Shown: piece after piece, positions 16,787-24,570 of the stretch
How positions within the stretch are numbered: the first letter of the stretch is position 1
Layout: each line of letters starts with the position of its first letter
The notes under the pieces: generated by a model
Database searches by the model: none
Seen by the model: the letters and a program-made list of their open reading frames with translations, nothing else
What the model was told of the DNA's origin: nothing
Assembly: GCA_963775445.1 (NCBI GenBank)
Contig: CAVZIT010000004.1
Coordinates: 806,001-870,000, forward strand
From: Dokdonella_A sp963775445
Lineage (GTDB): Bacteria; Pseudomonadota; Gammaproteobacteria; Xanthomonadales; Rhodanobacteraceae
DNA: 64,000 nt
Reading direction: 5' to 3'
Made by a program: the position numbers and the translations under genes

Positions 16787-17674
16787 GTGCCCGGCTTGAG
16801 CCTGTTCGACGCCGCGCGGCAATGTCTTGACGCGGTCGAAGTCGATGAAAAGATCGCACTCACCCAACAGTTCACCGGGCCGGGTGCCCTTGATGGACTT
16901 GGCCTGCGCGCAACTTCGGCTCCGCTGCCGATCACGGTACCTGGACGCCCGGCGAGACCGCGACTGGTCGCTCCCCGCAATGTGGCGCGTCGCGCGCTTG
17001 GCAGCAGCGAAGGCAGGGCTGCCCTGGTGCACGCGGTTGCGCACATCGAATTCAATGCGATCAATCTTGCCTGGGACGCTGTATATCGATTTCGAGGCAT
17101 GCCGCATGATTATTATCGCGACTGGGCCCAAGTGGCCGCCGACGAGGCGCGGCATTTCGGTTTGCTGAAGGTCCGGCTCGCCGAGTTGGGGTATGGCTAC
17201 GGCGATTTCGACGCGCATGACGGGCTTTGGGAGATGGCGGTAAAAACGGCTGACTCCTGCCTCGCCCGCATGGCTCTGGTTCCGCGCGTGCTCGAAGCGC
17301 GCGGACTCGACGTGACGCCGGGAATGATCGTGCGCCTCGAGCGCGCGGGCGATCGAGTGACCGCGGAGATTCTCGAAGTGATCCTCGCCGAGGAGGTCGC
17401 GCATGTCGCTGCGGGTTCGCGATGGTTCGAATGGTGTTGTGCCAACGCGGGTCTCGACCCGGAAGTGACGTTCGCAAAATTGCTGGAGACGAACCTGATC
17501 CGTCCGCAGAAAGGTCCATTCAACGTCGATGCCCGTCGGCGGGCGGGGTTCAGCCGTGCCGAGCTTGCGCGAATGCACGATGCATGGTCTCGTCCCGTAG
17601 CGCAGGCCACGCCGGACACGTTGGGCGACCGACCTGTGCGCGCCGCTGCGGGTGCAACGGAATCCGGATCGTGA
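16787..17674 (+). CDS. DUF455 ferritin-like protein
   Basis: This 295-residue cytoplasmic protein belongs to the DUF455 family, which has a ferritin-like four-helix fold. Likely metal ligands are visible in HIEFNAINLAWDAVYRF, a DEARHFGLL motif and EEVAHVAAGSRWFEW. The fold and ligands suggest a non-haem diiron protein, perhaps an oxygenase or oxidase related to tRNA-modifying MiaE-type enzymes, but no activity is established. The start is GTG 16787, six bases after the purF stop, with GGGTGACGGCGGG just upstream. Its TGA overlaps the GTG of the next gene (17671), so all three are translationally linked. Confidence 0.82.
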   Translation: MPGLSLFDAARQCLDAVEVDEKIALTQQFTGPGALDGLGLRATSAPLPITVPGRPARPRLVAPRNVARRALGSSEGRAALVHAVAHIEFNAINLAWDAVYRFRGMPHDYYRDWAQVAADEARHFGLLKVRLAELGYGYGDFDAHDGLWEMAVKTADSCLARMALVPRVLEARGLDVTPGMIVRLERAGDRVTAEILEVILAEEVAHVAAGSRWFEWCCANAGLDPEVTFAKLLETNLIRPQKGPFNVDARRRAGFSRAELARMHDAWSRPVAQATPDTLGDRPVRAAAGATESGS

Positions 17675-18918
17675 GATTCACGCGAAACTGGGTGTTTGCA
17701 ATTGCCGTGGTCTCGAGCTGGGCGCTGCTCGCCGCTTGGGCGGCCGGCTTGCATTGGTCCGAGCCGTTGTTTGCCCAAAACCGCCTGTCGTTCGACGGCA
17801 ATCGGTTTCGTCCGGTAATCGGCTCGGGCGACGCGCACGACGCTCACCTTCGCGTTTCCGCGGTGGGCCCGCATGCGACCAATCTCCAGTCAATCGCCGG
17901 GCTGCATTTGCGCGCTTCGGACTTTTCATTGTTGCGCTACCAGTTTGCCGATCTGCCGCGCACGCTCGAAGTGTCGTTCGTGTTCCGGCGCACGGATCAG
18001 CCTGACGACGTGCACGCGGTATCTCTGCCGTGGCCAGGCAAGCGGAAAGCCGGCTTCGATCTGCGCCAGGTGGCCATGTGGCGCGGCACGATCAGCGAAA
18101 TCGGTTTCGCTGAGTATCCAACGCCACTACTCGCTCCACCCGAGCTTGGCTTCCGGCCTTTCAATCTGTCGAGCGCCGCGCTCTGGTCGCCTTCCTGGCG
18201 AGGTGATCTGGATGCCCTCGTCGCTGACTGGTTCGGCGACTGGCCATGGAGTCAGCGCTCGGTGCATGCCCTCGGGCGCGACTCGGACTCCATGCGTGGA
18301 ACCTCCGTTGTCCTGTTCGTCGCGTTGGCGGGCAGCTGCGTCGTGTTGTGGGCAATCGTCCTGCTCGGACTGCGCAGCCGGCGTTTGATGCTCTGCGCAG
18401 CGATTGCGGCTGCGGCCGGATGGCTGGCGCTTGATCTGCGCTGGCAATCGGGATTGGGGTGGCGCTTGTCGGCGGCGCGGGATGTCTACGCCTCACAAAG
18501 CTGGACCCAACGCGAACATCTCGTCGCCGACTCGGCTGTCCAGTCCGCTGCAGAGCGCGTTGCCGGCGCGCTTCGTCGCGAGCCTGAGCAAACGCGCATT
18601 CTGGTGCAATCCGCTTCCACGTACTCATTGCTTCGTCTCATCTGGCATCTGGCGCCGCGCAATGCCGCCGTGTACGCGCAGGCACGCGCGAGTGGAGTTG
18701 CATTGCCGCCCGGTACCGTCATCGTTGTCTACGATGACGACAATTGGCGCCTTGCGCCACACCACGCAGCACTCCTGACGAGCGATGGAGCCCGTCTGAC
18801 CGGTAACCTGCTGCTTGACGACGACGGTCTGCTGGTCTGGCGCACGGCTGAGCCGGGTCGGCACGGCACAAAGCGGCCGTTGATGGGCCGTGCTGGTTTC
18901 GATGTAGTTCCGCAATGA
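17671..18918 (+). CDS. Uncharacterised membrane-anchored protein of a probable glycan locus
   Basis: I do not recognise a named family. The 415-residue product has an N-terminal membrane helix (about residues 5-27), a periplasmic domain of about 180 residues rich in beta-type sequence, then two close hydrophobic segments (about 212-260). A C-terminal soluble domain contains WQSGLGWRLSAARDVYA and VIVVYDDDNWRLAPHHAALL. The start is GTG 17671, whose last two bases lie in the stop of the DUF455 gene. The stop overlaps the start of the next membrane protein by four bases (ATGA at 18915), so the two are made together and probably act together, perhaps in assembling or exporting a cell-surface glycan. 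Confidence 0.75.
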   Translation: MRFTRNWVFAIAVVSSWALLAAWAAGLHWSEPLFAQNRLSFDGNRFRPVIGSGDAHDAHLRVSAVGPHATNLQSIAGLHLRASDFSLLRYQFADLPRTLEVSFVFRRTDQPDDVHAVSLPWPGKRKAGFDLRQVAMWRGTISEIGFAEYPTPLLAPPELGFRPFNLSSAALWSPSWRGDLDALVADWFGDWPWSQRSVHALGRDSDSMRGTSVVLFVALAGSCVVLWAIVLLGLRSRRLMLCAAIAAAAGWLALDLRWQSGLGWRLSAARDVYASQSWTQREHLVADSAVQSAAERVAGALRREPEQTRILVQSASTYSLLRLIWHLAPRNAAVYAQARASGVALPPGTVIVVYDDDNWRLAPHHAALLTSDGARLTGNLLLDDDGLLVWRTAEPGRHGTKRPLMGRAGFDVVPQ

Positions 18919-20363
18919 ACTGGACGACTTATTCATTGGCGTGGCTATTGCCGGCCTTTTCCGGCTCCGGCATCTGGCTTGCGCTGAGCCGCGGTCCGCG
19001 CGAACGATCCGATTGGCTCGTCGCATTGGGCGCGGGATGGATCGTGGGATTGTTTCTTGCGGGTTCGCTGGCGCGCTGGACGGCAGAAAGCGACACGCAG
19101 CACGCCTTTGCGCATGCCGCTATCTGGCTCGGGGCCATCGGTCTGCTGGCATGGATGATTGTCATCCGACTGCGCTTTCGCAGCACCGGCGTGGGCTCCG
19201 GCCTCGCACTGCGGGAATTTTCCCTCGGCAGCTTGCGCAAACTGCCGCCCTGGATGACGCTGGTTTGCCTCGCACTGCTGGCGCTCATCGTGGTGCGGCT
19301 GTGGTCGGTCGGCAGCGAAGCGCTGTTGCGTCCGGCGTTTCCCTGGGATGCCTGGTCCGCGTGGTCGATCAAACCAAAAACCTGGTTCTTGCTAGGCCAC
19401 GCGGTGCCGTACGTATCGATGAGCGAATGGCTCAAGCAACCCGACCTCGCGACGCATTCGCTCGCGAGCTGGGACTATCCGGAACTGCTTGCATGGGTCG
19501 AATTGTGGTTCGCCAGCGCAGCAGGCGCATGGAACGAACCGCTGATCGACATCGCCTGGTGCGGGGTGCTCGCGGCGTTGCTGTTGGCCGCTTACGGGCA
19601 GTGGCGCGCGATCGGGATGGAACCGTGGCGTGCGCTCGCTTTGACCTACGCCCTCGCATCGTTGCCGCTCGTCGATGCACATGTCGCGCTGGCCGGTTAC
19701 GCCGATTTGTGGCTGGCTGCGACGTTCGGACTCGCCGTACTGGCGTGGTCCCGCTGGCTTGCGCGACGCGAGGCGGGGCAATGGCTGCTGGCAATCGCGC
19801 TTGCCTTGTGGTTGCCCGCGATCAAACTGGAGGGCGCCGTCTGGTTGCTTGCATTCGCCATGATGGTGGGTTTCGAACGCGTGCCGCTGCGCTGGCGATG
19901 GCGTCTGGTCATGGCACTCGCGGTTGCCGCCCTTGTGGCGCTGTTTGTTGGGGATCTGGTTCTGCCGTTACCTGGACTGGGTTTGGTGCAAGTTACGTGG
20001 GAAGGTATCCGGGTCCCTGCGATAGGGTCGCTCGATTTCAGTTGGCATCCGGTTGGCAAATCGATGATCGCGAGCCTGTTCACGCTGCCGAACTGGCATC
20101 TGTTGTGGTATCTCATTCCAGTCCTGGTGATCTGGCGCTGGCGTCGTATCCGCGAAGATCGGCCGGCGCGCATGCTCGGCGTTCTGCTGGCGCTCTGCGC
20201 GCTACTGCTGCTGGTGCTGTTCTTCTTCACCAATGCCGCCGCCTGGGCGGCTGACTACACCAGCGCCAACCGCCTGATCTTGCAGATCGTGCCCGTGGCA
20301 TTCGCGTTCGCCGGATTGCTACTGCGAAACCGTGCTGGAGGAATACCGGACCGACTTGCGTGA
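18915..20363 (+). CDS. Polytopic membrane protein, possible GT-C type glycosyltransferase
   Basis: The 482-residue protein has ten or more hydrophobic segments with short loops. A large loop after the third or fourth segment contains RPAFPWDAWSAWSIKPKTWF and SWDYPELLAWVELWF. Acidic and aromatic residues in an early extracytoplasmic loop, plus an IKLEGAVWLLAF segment, recall lipid-linked-sugar glycosyltransferases of the GT-C fold (ArnT/PMT-like), but I see no decisive motif. It overlaps the preceding gene by four bases and converges on a GT4 glycosyltransferase 43 bases away, which fits an envelope-glycan role. Function is inferred from context only. Confidence 0.72.
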   Translation: MNWTTYSLAWLLPAFSGSGIWLALSRGPRERSDWLVALGAGWIVGLFLAGSLARWTAESDTQHAFAHAAIWLGAIGLLAWMIVIRLRFRSTGVGSGLALREFSLGSLRKLPPWMTLVCLALLALIVVRLWSVGSEALLRPAFPWDAWSAWSIKPKTWFLLGHAVPYVSMSEWLKQPDLATHSLASWDYPELLAWVELWFASAAGAWNEPLIDIAWCGVLAALLLAAYGQWRAIGMEPWRALALTYALASLPLVDAHVALAGYADLWLAATFGLAVLAWSRWLARREAGQWLLAIALALWLPAIKLEGAVWLLAFAMMVGFERVPLRWRWRLVMALAVAALVALFVGDLVLPLPGLGLVQVTWEGIRVPAIGSLDFSWHPVGKSMIASLFTLPNWHLLWYLIPVLVIWRWRRIREDRPARMLGVLLALCALLLLVLFFFTNAAAWAADYTSANRLILQIVPVAFAFAGLLLRNRAGGIPDRLA

Positions 20364-20406
20364 CACCGATATGGGTTGATGGCTTGCCGAAGAATCGGAT
20401 CCGTGG

Positions 20407-21576
20407 TCAACGCGTGCTCCGCGATTGAAGCAGATCCCGATAAAGTGAGCGCACCTGTTCCGCAGAACGCTCAAGCGTGAACCTGGTTTGCCACCGCGCG
20501 TAGCCTGCTTCTCCGAGTCTGCGGCGCAGTTTCGCGTCGGACTCGAGTTCGCCGATCGCGGCCGCAAGCGCAGCGGGGTCTCCCGGTTTGACCAGCAAAC
20601 CGGTTTCGCCATCGACCATGACGTGGCCGATTCCCGAACCCGCAATCGCGCTGGCAATGATCGGCAGCCGTGCGCGCATGGCTTCGAGCAATACCATGCC
20701 GAATGCCTCACTGCGATCGAGCGACGGCAACACGAATGCATCGGCAGCCGCGTAGGCCGATGCCAGTGTCGCTTCGTCCAGCGTGCCGGCGAACACGATT
20801 CGATCGGTCAATTCCAGCGACGCGGCGCGTTTTCGCAGCGATTGCTCGAGTTCGCCCGATCCGACCAGCAGCAGCCGTGCGCTCGGAGTGCGCGCCAACG
20901 CATCGATCAGCGTGTTGAAGCCCTTGTAGAAACTCAGTCTGCCGACCGCGAGTAGCCGCAAGCTGTCATCTTCCCGGCCGCCGGGCGACCAGAGCGCCAG
21001 GCCATCAGCGCCAGCCGGTTCGCTGGCTGCTGCGATTCCGAGCGGGATGACATGGGTTTTTTCCTGCCACGGCTCGAGCGCGGGACTCGCGTCGCGATAG
21101 GTCGCCGAGGTGGCGACGATCGCATTTGCATGCGACAAGAGCCTGCTTTCGAGTGGTCGATAAGCGCGATACGCGAGCCGAAGACGCCAGTCCTGCGCAT
21201 CGCGCGGCACGTCGGCATGCCAATGCACGAGCCATGGGAGGCGCCTCGCGCGCGGACTGGCGAGCGCGAGAAAGCAGGACGGGTTCGGCATGTGCAGATG
21301 CAGAATCTCGGGCGCAAATGCGCCTATTGTCCGGTTGAGTTCCAGCGGCAATGCCGGGCTGATCGGCGTATAGACCGGGGCACCGACGCATCCGACGCGC
21401 CGAATCTCGACACCGCCAAGATGCTCATGCGTCGTGCGCCAGTGTCCGGGATCTTCATGCACCAGCACGCAGACGTCGTCGCCACTTTTTGCCGACTGCT
21501 CGGCCAGCGCCTGCACGTAGCTCTCGATGCCGCCACGGTGCGGTGCGTAATACTTGCCGAAGTGGAGGATACGCAT
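20407..21576 (-). CDS. Family 4 glycosyltransferase
   Basis: The 389-residue cytoplasmic, membrane-associated enzyme has a GT-B fold and should be a retaining transferase. The N-terminal half opens MRILHFGKYYAPHRGGIESYV, a glycine-rich acceptor-side loop typical of GT4. The C-terminal half contains RLLAVGRLSFYKGFNTLIDA, GSGELEQSLR, and the sugar-nucleotide-binding E-x7-E motif in SEAFGMVLLEAM, followed by a GETGLLVKPGDP loop. The donor and acceptor cannot be assigned; relatives build lipopolysaccharide, O-antigen or exopolysaccharide. Downstream of the GT2 and DUF2304 genes on the same strand, it completes a minus-strand glycosylation group. Confidence 0.9.
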   Translation of the reverse strand: MRILHFGKYYAPHRGGIESYVQALAEQSAKSGDDVCVLVHEDPGHWRTTHEHLGGVEIRRVGCVGAPVYTPISPALPLELNRTIGAFAPEILHLHMPNPSCFLALASPRARRLPWLVHWHADVPRDAQDWRLRLAYRAYRPLESRLLSHANAIVATSATYRDASPALEPWQEKTHVIPLGIAAASEPAGADGLALWSPGGREDDSLRLLAVGRLSFYKGFNTLIDALARTPSARLLLVGSGELEQSLRKRAASLELTDRIVFAGTLDEATLASAYAAADAFVLPSLDRSEAFGMVLLEAMRARLPIIASAIAGSGIGHVMVDGETGLLVKPGDPAALAAAIGELESDAKLRRRLGEAGYARWQTRFTLERSAEQVRSLYRDLLQSRSTR

Positions 21577-21637
21577 TGGATGACACCTTTATTTCGTGTC
21601 AAGTCCTCGCCTCGCACGAGAGAGGCGGCGCTGCACT

Positions 21638-22027
21638 TCACGCATCGCCTTCGCCATCCATGCGAGTCCGGTTTTCGTGATTTTCTGGCCCCAACCGCTC
21701 GATCTCCTGTTCGAGTATCGCGAGTTTCTGCGTGAGGCGCCGAATCCGTCGTTCCTGTTTCGAGCGGTCGATATCGAGCTTCAACAGCCGGATCAGAACC
21801 AGCGAAAGGCCGAGGATGATCGGCAATACCGGAGCGTAGACGATCCCGGTCAGACGGCCCAGCCAGACCACCACTACCGGAAAGGCACCCAGAAACAGCG
21901 TGGCGCCTGCCACCAGCAGCCACCAGACGGCATACGGCCCATGCAGGTGATCGCGCCGCACCAGGAACAGGATCGCACCGCCAAGGCCGATGCCGAGCAC
22001 GGCCGAGGTGATCTGGGCGCTCAGCAT
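21638..22027 (-). CDS. DUF2304 small membrane protein
   Basis: The 129-residue protein has three hydrophobic segments (about residues 5-25, 32-52 and 60-82) and then a charged, heptad-like coiled-coil tail (QERRIRRLTQKLAILEQEIE). This is the DUF2304 layout. Members are found beside GT2 enzymes of the polyprenyl-phosphate glycosyltransferase type, but their role is unknown. ATG 22027 overlaps the stop of the GT2 gene by seven bases (ATGCTGA), so translation of the pair is coupled and they probably form a complex. Confidence 0.82.
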   Translation of the reverse strand: MLSAQITSAVLGIGLGGAILFLVRRDHLHGPYAVWWLLVAGATLFLGAFPVVVVWLGRLTGIVYAPVLPIILGLSLVLIRLLKLDIDRSKQERRIRRLTQKLAILEQEIERLGPENHENRTRMDGEGDA

Positions 22028-22758
22028 GGCCGCTGCTCCGCGGTTGCGTGATGGCGACCCGCATCGATTTGGGCGATGCACAGGACGGTGGTGTGCAGCA
22101 GATAGCGCGCGACCACCAGCCACGATGCGAATACGCGTGAATGCCCCTGCTGCCGCGGCAACATCGGTACCGGCGTCTCCGCGATGGCAAGTCCCTTTTT
22201 CGACAGCAGCATCAACACACCAACGTCCTGATAATCGAGCAGACTTGCCGGAGGCGCGGCGAGCACGTCGATCGCGCGCGCGTCATAAAGGCGCAAACCT
22301 GACGTGAAATCCGTCAAGCGAAGCCCGGTAAGGATGCGCAAATACTGCCACGCAATGCGTTTGGCCGTACTCAAGCGGGAAACGCAGGTTCCAATGACGA
22401 CGTTGGCGCCGGTCTCGCGTTGAGCCTTGAACAATGCCGGCAGCGACTCTGGACGATGCTGGCCGTCGGCATCAAGGCTGACGACACTCCGTACGCCGTT
22501 GCGCCGGGCGTAGCGAATGCCGGCCTGGGTCGCGCCCCAGGCGCCCAGGGCCAGCGGCAGCCGTAACACCTCGGCGCCGGCCGCGCGGGCGGCCTCGCCG
22601 GTACCATCTGTACTTGCATCATCGATCACGAGGACCGGGCAGTCCAAGGATCGGCGAACTCCGGCGACAACGGCGGCCACGGTCGCCACCTCATCGCGTG
22701 CAGGAATCAGCGCGAGGCACTCGCCGGCGGCATCTACGGCGGCGTTCGGGTTCGGCAC
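22021..22758 (-). CDS. Family 2 glycosyltransferase (polyprenyl-phosphate glycosyltransferase type)
   Basis: The GT-A enzyme should transfer a sugar from a nucleotide donor, probably to a lipid carrier phosphate. The 245-residue reading includes ECLALIPARDE at the start of the fold, VLVIDDASTDGT, the DxD motif in SLDADGQH, and a late DFTSGLRLY segment. No in-frame ATG is close enough: GTG 22758 is used here, GTG 22803 is possible, and an ATG at 22778 lies two bases out of frame. Between that ATG and the gene is a triple pentanucleotide repeat (22761-22775). Loss of one unit would place the ATG in frame. The gene overlaps DUF2304 by seven bases. Confidence 0.82.
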   Translation of the reverse strand: MPNPNAAVDAAGECLALIPARDEVATVAAVVAGVRRSLDCPVLVIDDASTDGTGEAARAAGAEVLRLPLALGAWGATQAGIRYARRNGVRSVVSLDADGQHRPESLPALFKAQRETGANVVIGTCVSRLSTAKRIAWQYLRILTGLRLTDFTSGLRLYDARAIDVLAAPPASLLDYQDVGVLMLLSKKGLAIAETPVPMLPRQQGHSRVFASWLVVARYLLHTTVLCIAQIDAGRHHATAEQRPC

Positions 22759-23178
22759 GGCGGGGCGGGGCGGGGCATGGAAGGGAGGCGCGATTCTGCG
22801 CACCGGCCGCGTCAAGGTCAACGCAAATCGGGCAAACAGGCTGGCGTTATGCCGAATGCAGGGCGATCGATACGCTTTTTTCCTTCCCCGTGTCCGGTTC
22901 AGCCGCCGTTGCGCGTCACAAATAACGTGGGTCGGAGGGTAAACATCGAACCACTGACCAGCCGGTCCAGCTAGGGCCCGGCTTGACACAGCTCCATAGA
23001 CAAGCAGACCCATGCCATGACCGCGCCGCGGAAGCCAAGAGTCAAGGACAGACGGAAGTTGACAGGATGTTAAGACTTGGCTACTGTCCGCCCGGATCGG
23101 GCTTGGAAACTGACAATTCAGCAACCGTGGGGAATGGAAAGTTCCATCCCGCCCGAGAACCCTGGGAGATATCTTGAG
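22759..23178. other. Intergenic region between the GT2 gene and the secreted-protein cluster
   Basis: This 420-base stretch holds no convincing gene. It contains the triple CGGGG repeat (22761-22775), a good plus-strand promoter (23059-23087), and a stem-loop in the leader of the downstream gene (ATGGA/TCCAT arms at about 23133-23146, with flanking GGGG/CCC pairs at 23129-23150). A minus-strand promoter for the GT2 gene must lie here too, but I cannot pick it out. Confidence 0.6.
23059..23087 (+). promoter_or_regulatory. Sigma-70-type promoter of the broken secreted-protein gene
   Basis: A perfect -35 TTGACA (23059-23064) is followed after exactly 17 bases by TACTGT (23082-23087). The transcript would begin near 23094, giving a leader of about 85 bases with a hairpin before ATG 23179. 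An intact promoter in front of a frame-broken gene argues that the gene was recently, or still is, functional. Confidence 0.55.
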
Positions 23179-23898
23179 ATGAATACGAAGATGAAAGTAC
23201 TTTCGCTGGCCATCGCCGGACTGGCCGGTTTCGCGTTTGCGGGCAGCGCAGTGGCGGGTACATGCCCGGCGAGCCCGGTTCCGCCGTGGACTGCGGTGCA
23301 TGTCTTGCAGGGCACAGCAGCAATTGTTGCGGCGGCTACGGTGGCACGGCTTGTCGTTTTGATTCAACGATCAATGCTGGTGCTAGCGCCGCTGCATTTG
23401 CAACCGTGGAAGATGATTCGCCGGCGGCCGAACCGCGTTATCGTGCGCAGTTCATCATCGACGTTGATGCGCTAGCGCAGCCCCACGCTCAATACGTCCT
23501 CGACCATATTTTCTGCGATATCTGGCGCGACGGGCGCTGGCATCACGCATGGGTATATTCGGTACTTCCGGCGCATGGTTCCTGAGCTATCGTGGTCACC
23601 GATGGAATCAGCCCAGCGTGTTGTTCTGGCTCGGTGCCGCTCGCGGCTGGCGAGAATCAAGTTGAGTTCGATCTGCAAATTGGTAATCCGGGGTGCGATC
23701 TCTCTGGGTCAACAATAACAACAGAAGGTTCGCCCACGGTTCCGGCAATTCGCCGTCGATAATTCCGCAGATGTTGGTATTGAGACGGCGTTCTTGGGCT
23801 CTGCTGGCCCCTCGCTTGGTTTCGTAAGTGCCTACGGCGGCATTGCTGTTGAATATGACCAATTTGATTCTCGTCGTTCGACGTTTATTGGCTACTGA
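23179..23898 (+). pseudogene. Secreted protein gene with at least five frame changes
   Basis: Frame 1 encodes a clean signal peptide (start MNTKMKVLSLAIAGLAGFAF, cleavage near SAVAG) and TCPASPVPPWTA. Coherent protein then continues in other frames: GGYGGTACRFDSTINAG...RYRAQFIIDVDALAQ to about 23478, TLNTSSTIFSAISGATGAGIT to about 23547, MGIFGTSGAWFLSYRG...QPSVLFWLGAARGW to about 23650, FDLQIGNPG, then DNSADVGIETAFLGSAGPS...FDSRRSTFIGY to a TGA at 23896. Frame changes lie near 23330, 23480, 23548, 23650 and 23755, with two more likely near 23693-23727. Start and stop are in the same frame, so the indels cancel to a gene of about 239 codons. Either local sequence error or a decayed gene explains this. 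Function is unknown; it should be secreted or periplasmic. Confidence 0.75.
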
Positions 23899-23943
23899 GC
23901 CAAGAGCTGCTGTAAATTCCCGCTAATACCATTATATGGAGTG

Positions 23944-24472
23944 ATGCAGATGACGAAGATTACTATGTGCTCTTGCGATGCTCGCCTGGCTAGCTCGCCT
24001 GGGCTCGCGCTCGCAGGTGCGGGTGGTACGACTTGTGCCACGGCTCACAGGTGATGTCCAATGGAAACTACTCCGGAGATACTTCGCGCCGGGGTATAGC
24101 AATGTGGTTGGTGAACCTTGGACCGCTTCCGAGTCCGGCAAATGACGCAATTTATACTTTTGTGTCTGATCGGCAATGGCCACTGGATCTGTTCAATTCA
24201 CACCTCAGTACCCAGGTGCGATCTTCCTAACGACGGCGTGCTCCGGCTCCGGCCCTGTGCCAGCGTTGAAGCCGCATCGACTTGAAACCGCCGGGACCAG
24301 CTGTGCCGCTCCCGATTGACAACGGCGCGGGTGCGCCCCTTGACTGCCGGCACCACTTACTTACATCATTGTGTCTGGCAGTCCTCGCAGACGGCGCGAC
24401 CGCGAATGGACACATTCGGATTCACAACCCCGCCATTGCCGGTTGACATTGCAGAACTTCTCGATCGATTAA
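23944..24472 (+). pseudogene. Second secreted protein gene with multiple frame changes
   Basis: The start (ATG 23944 or 23950) leads into a signal peptide only if frames are switched twice: MTKI-MC, then ALAMLAWLA (frame +1 from 23969), then SSPGLALAGAGGTTCATA (original frame). The mature part continues as VMSNGNYSGDTS, LGPLPSPANDAIYTFVSD, then TGSVQFTPQYPGAIFLTTACSGSG, LTAGTTYYIIVSGS and NGTFGFTTPPLPV, each in a different frame. The likely natural end is QNFSID with TAA at 24470. The order TAGTTYYIIVSG then a beta-rich tail resembles pre-peptidase-type C-terminal domains of secreted Xanthomonad proteins. A strong terminator follows. Same interpretation as its neighbour: sequence error or decay. 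Confidence 0.65.
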
Positions 24473-24502
24473 CTGATCGATCGGCCCTTCGGCCGCTTAT
24501 CG

Positions 24503-24532
24503 AAAAGCCCGGTTTCGGCCGGGCTTTTTTTT
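24503..24532 (+). terminator. Rho-independent terminator after the second secreted-protein gene
   Basis: A perfect 10-base-pair stem (24503-24512 AAAAGCCCGG with 24519-24528) closes on a TTTCGG loop and is followed by a run of T residues. It separates the two short secreted-protein genes from the longer one starting at 24571, which therefore needs its own promoter. The core AAAGCCCGG is shared with the terminator at 2912. Confidence 0.88.
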
Positions 24533-24570
24533 GGGTAGATTTCACAGCTTTCGCCACGGGATTTCGCGCA

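Noticed and set aside
22021..23367. Long 448-codon version of the GT2 gene
   Set aside because: The first 200 codons are low-complexity and Arg/His-rich, overlap the promoter and leader of the plus-strand gene at 23179, and have no family match. The domain begins near 22730.
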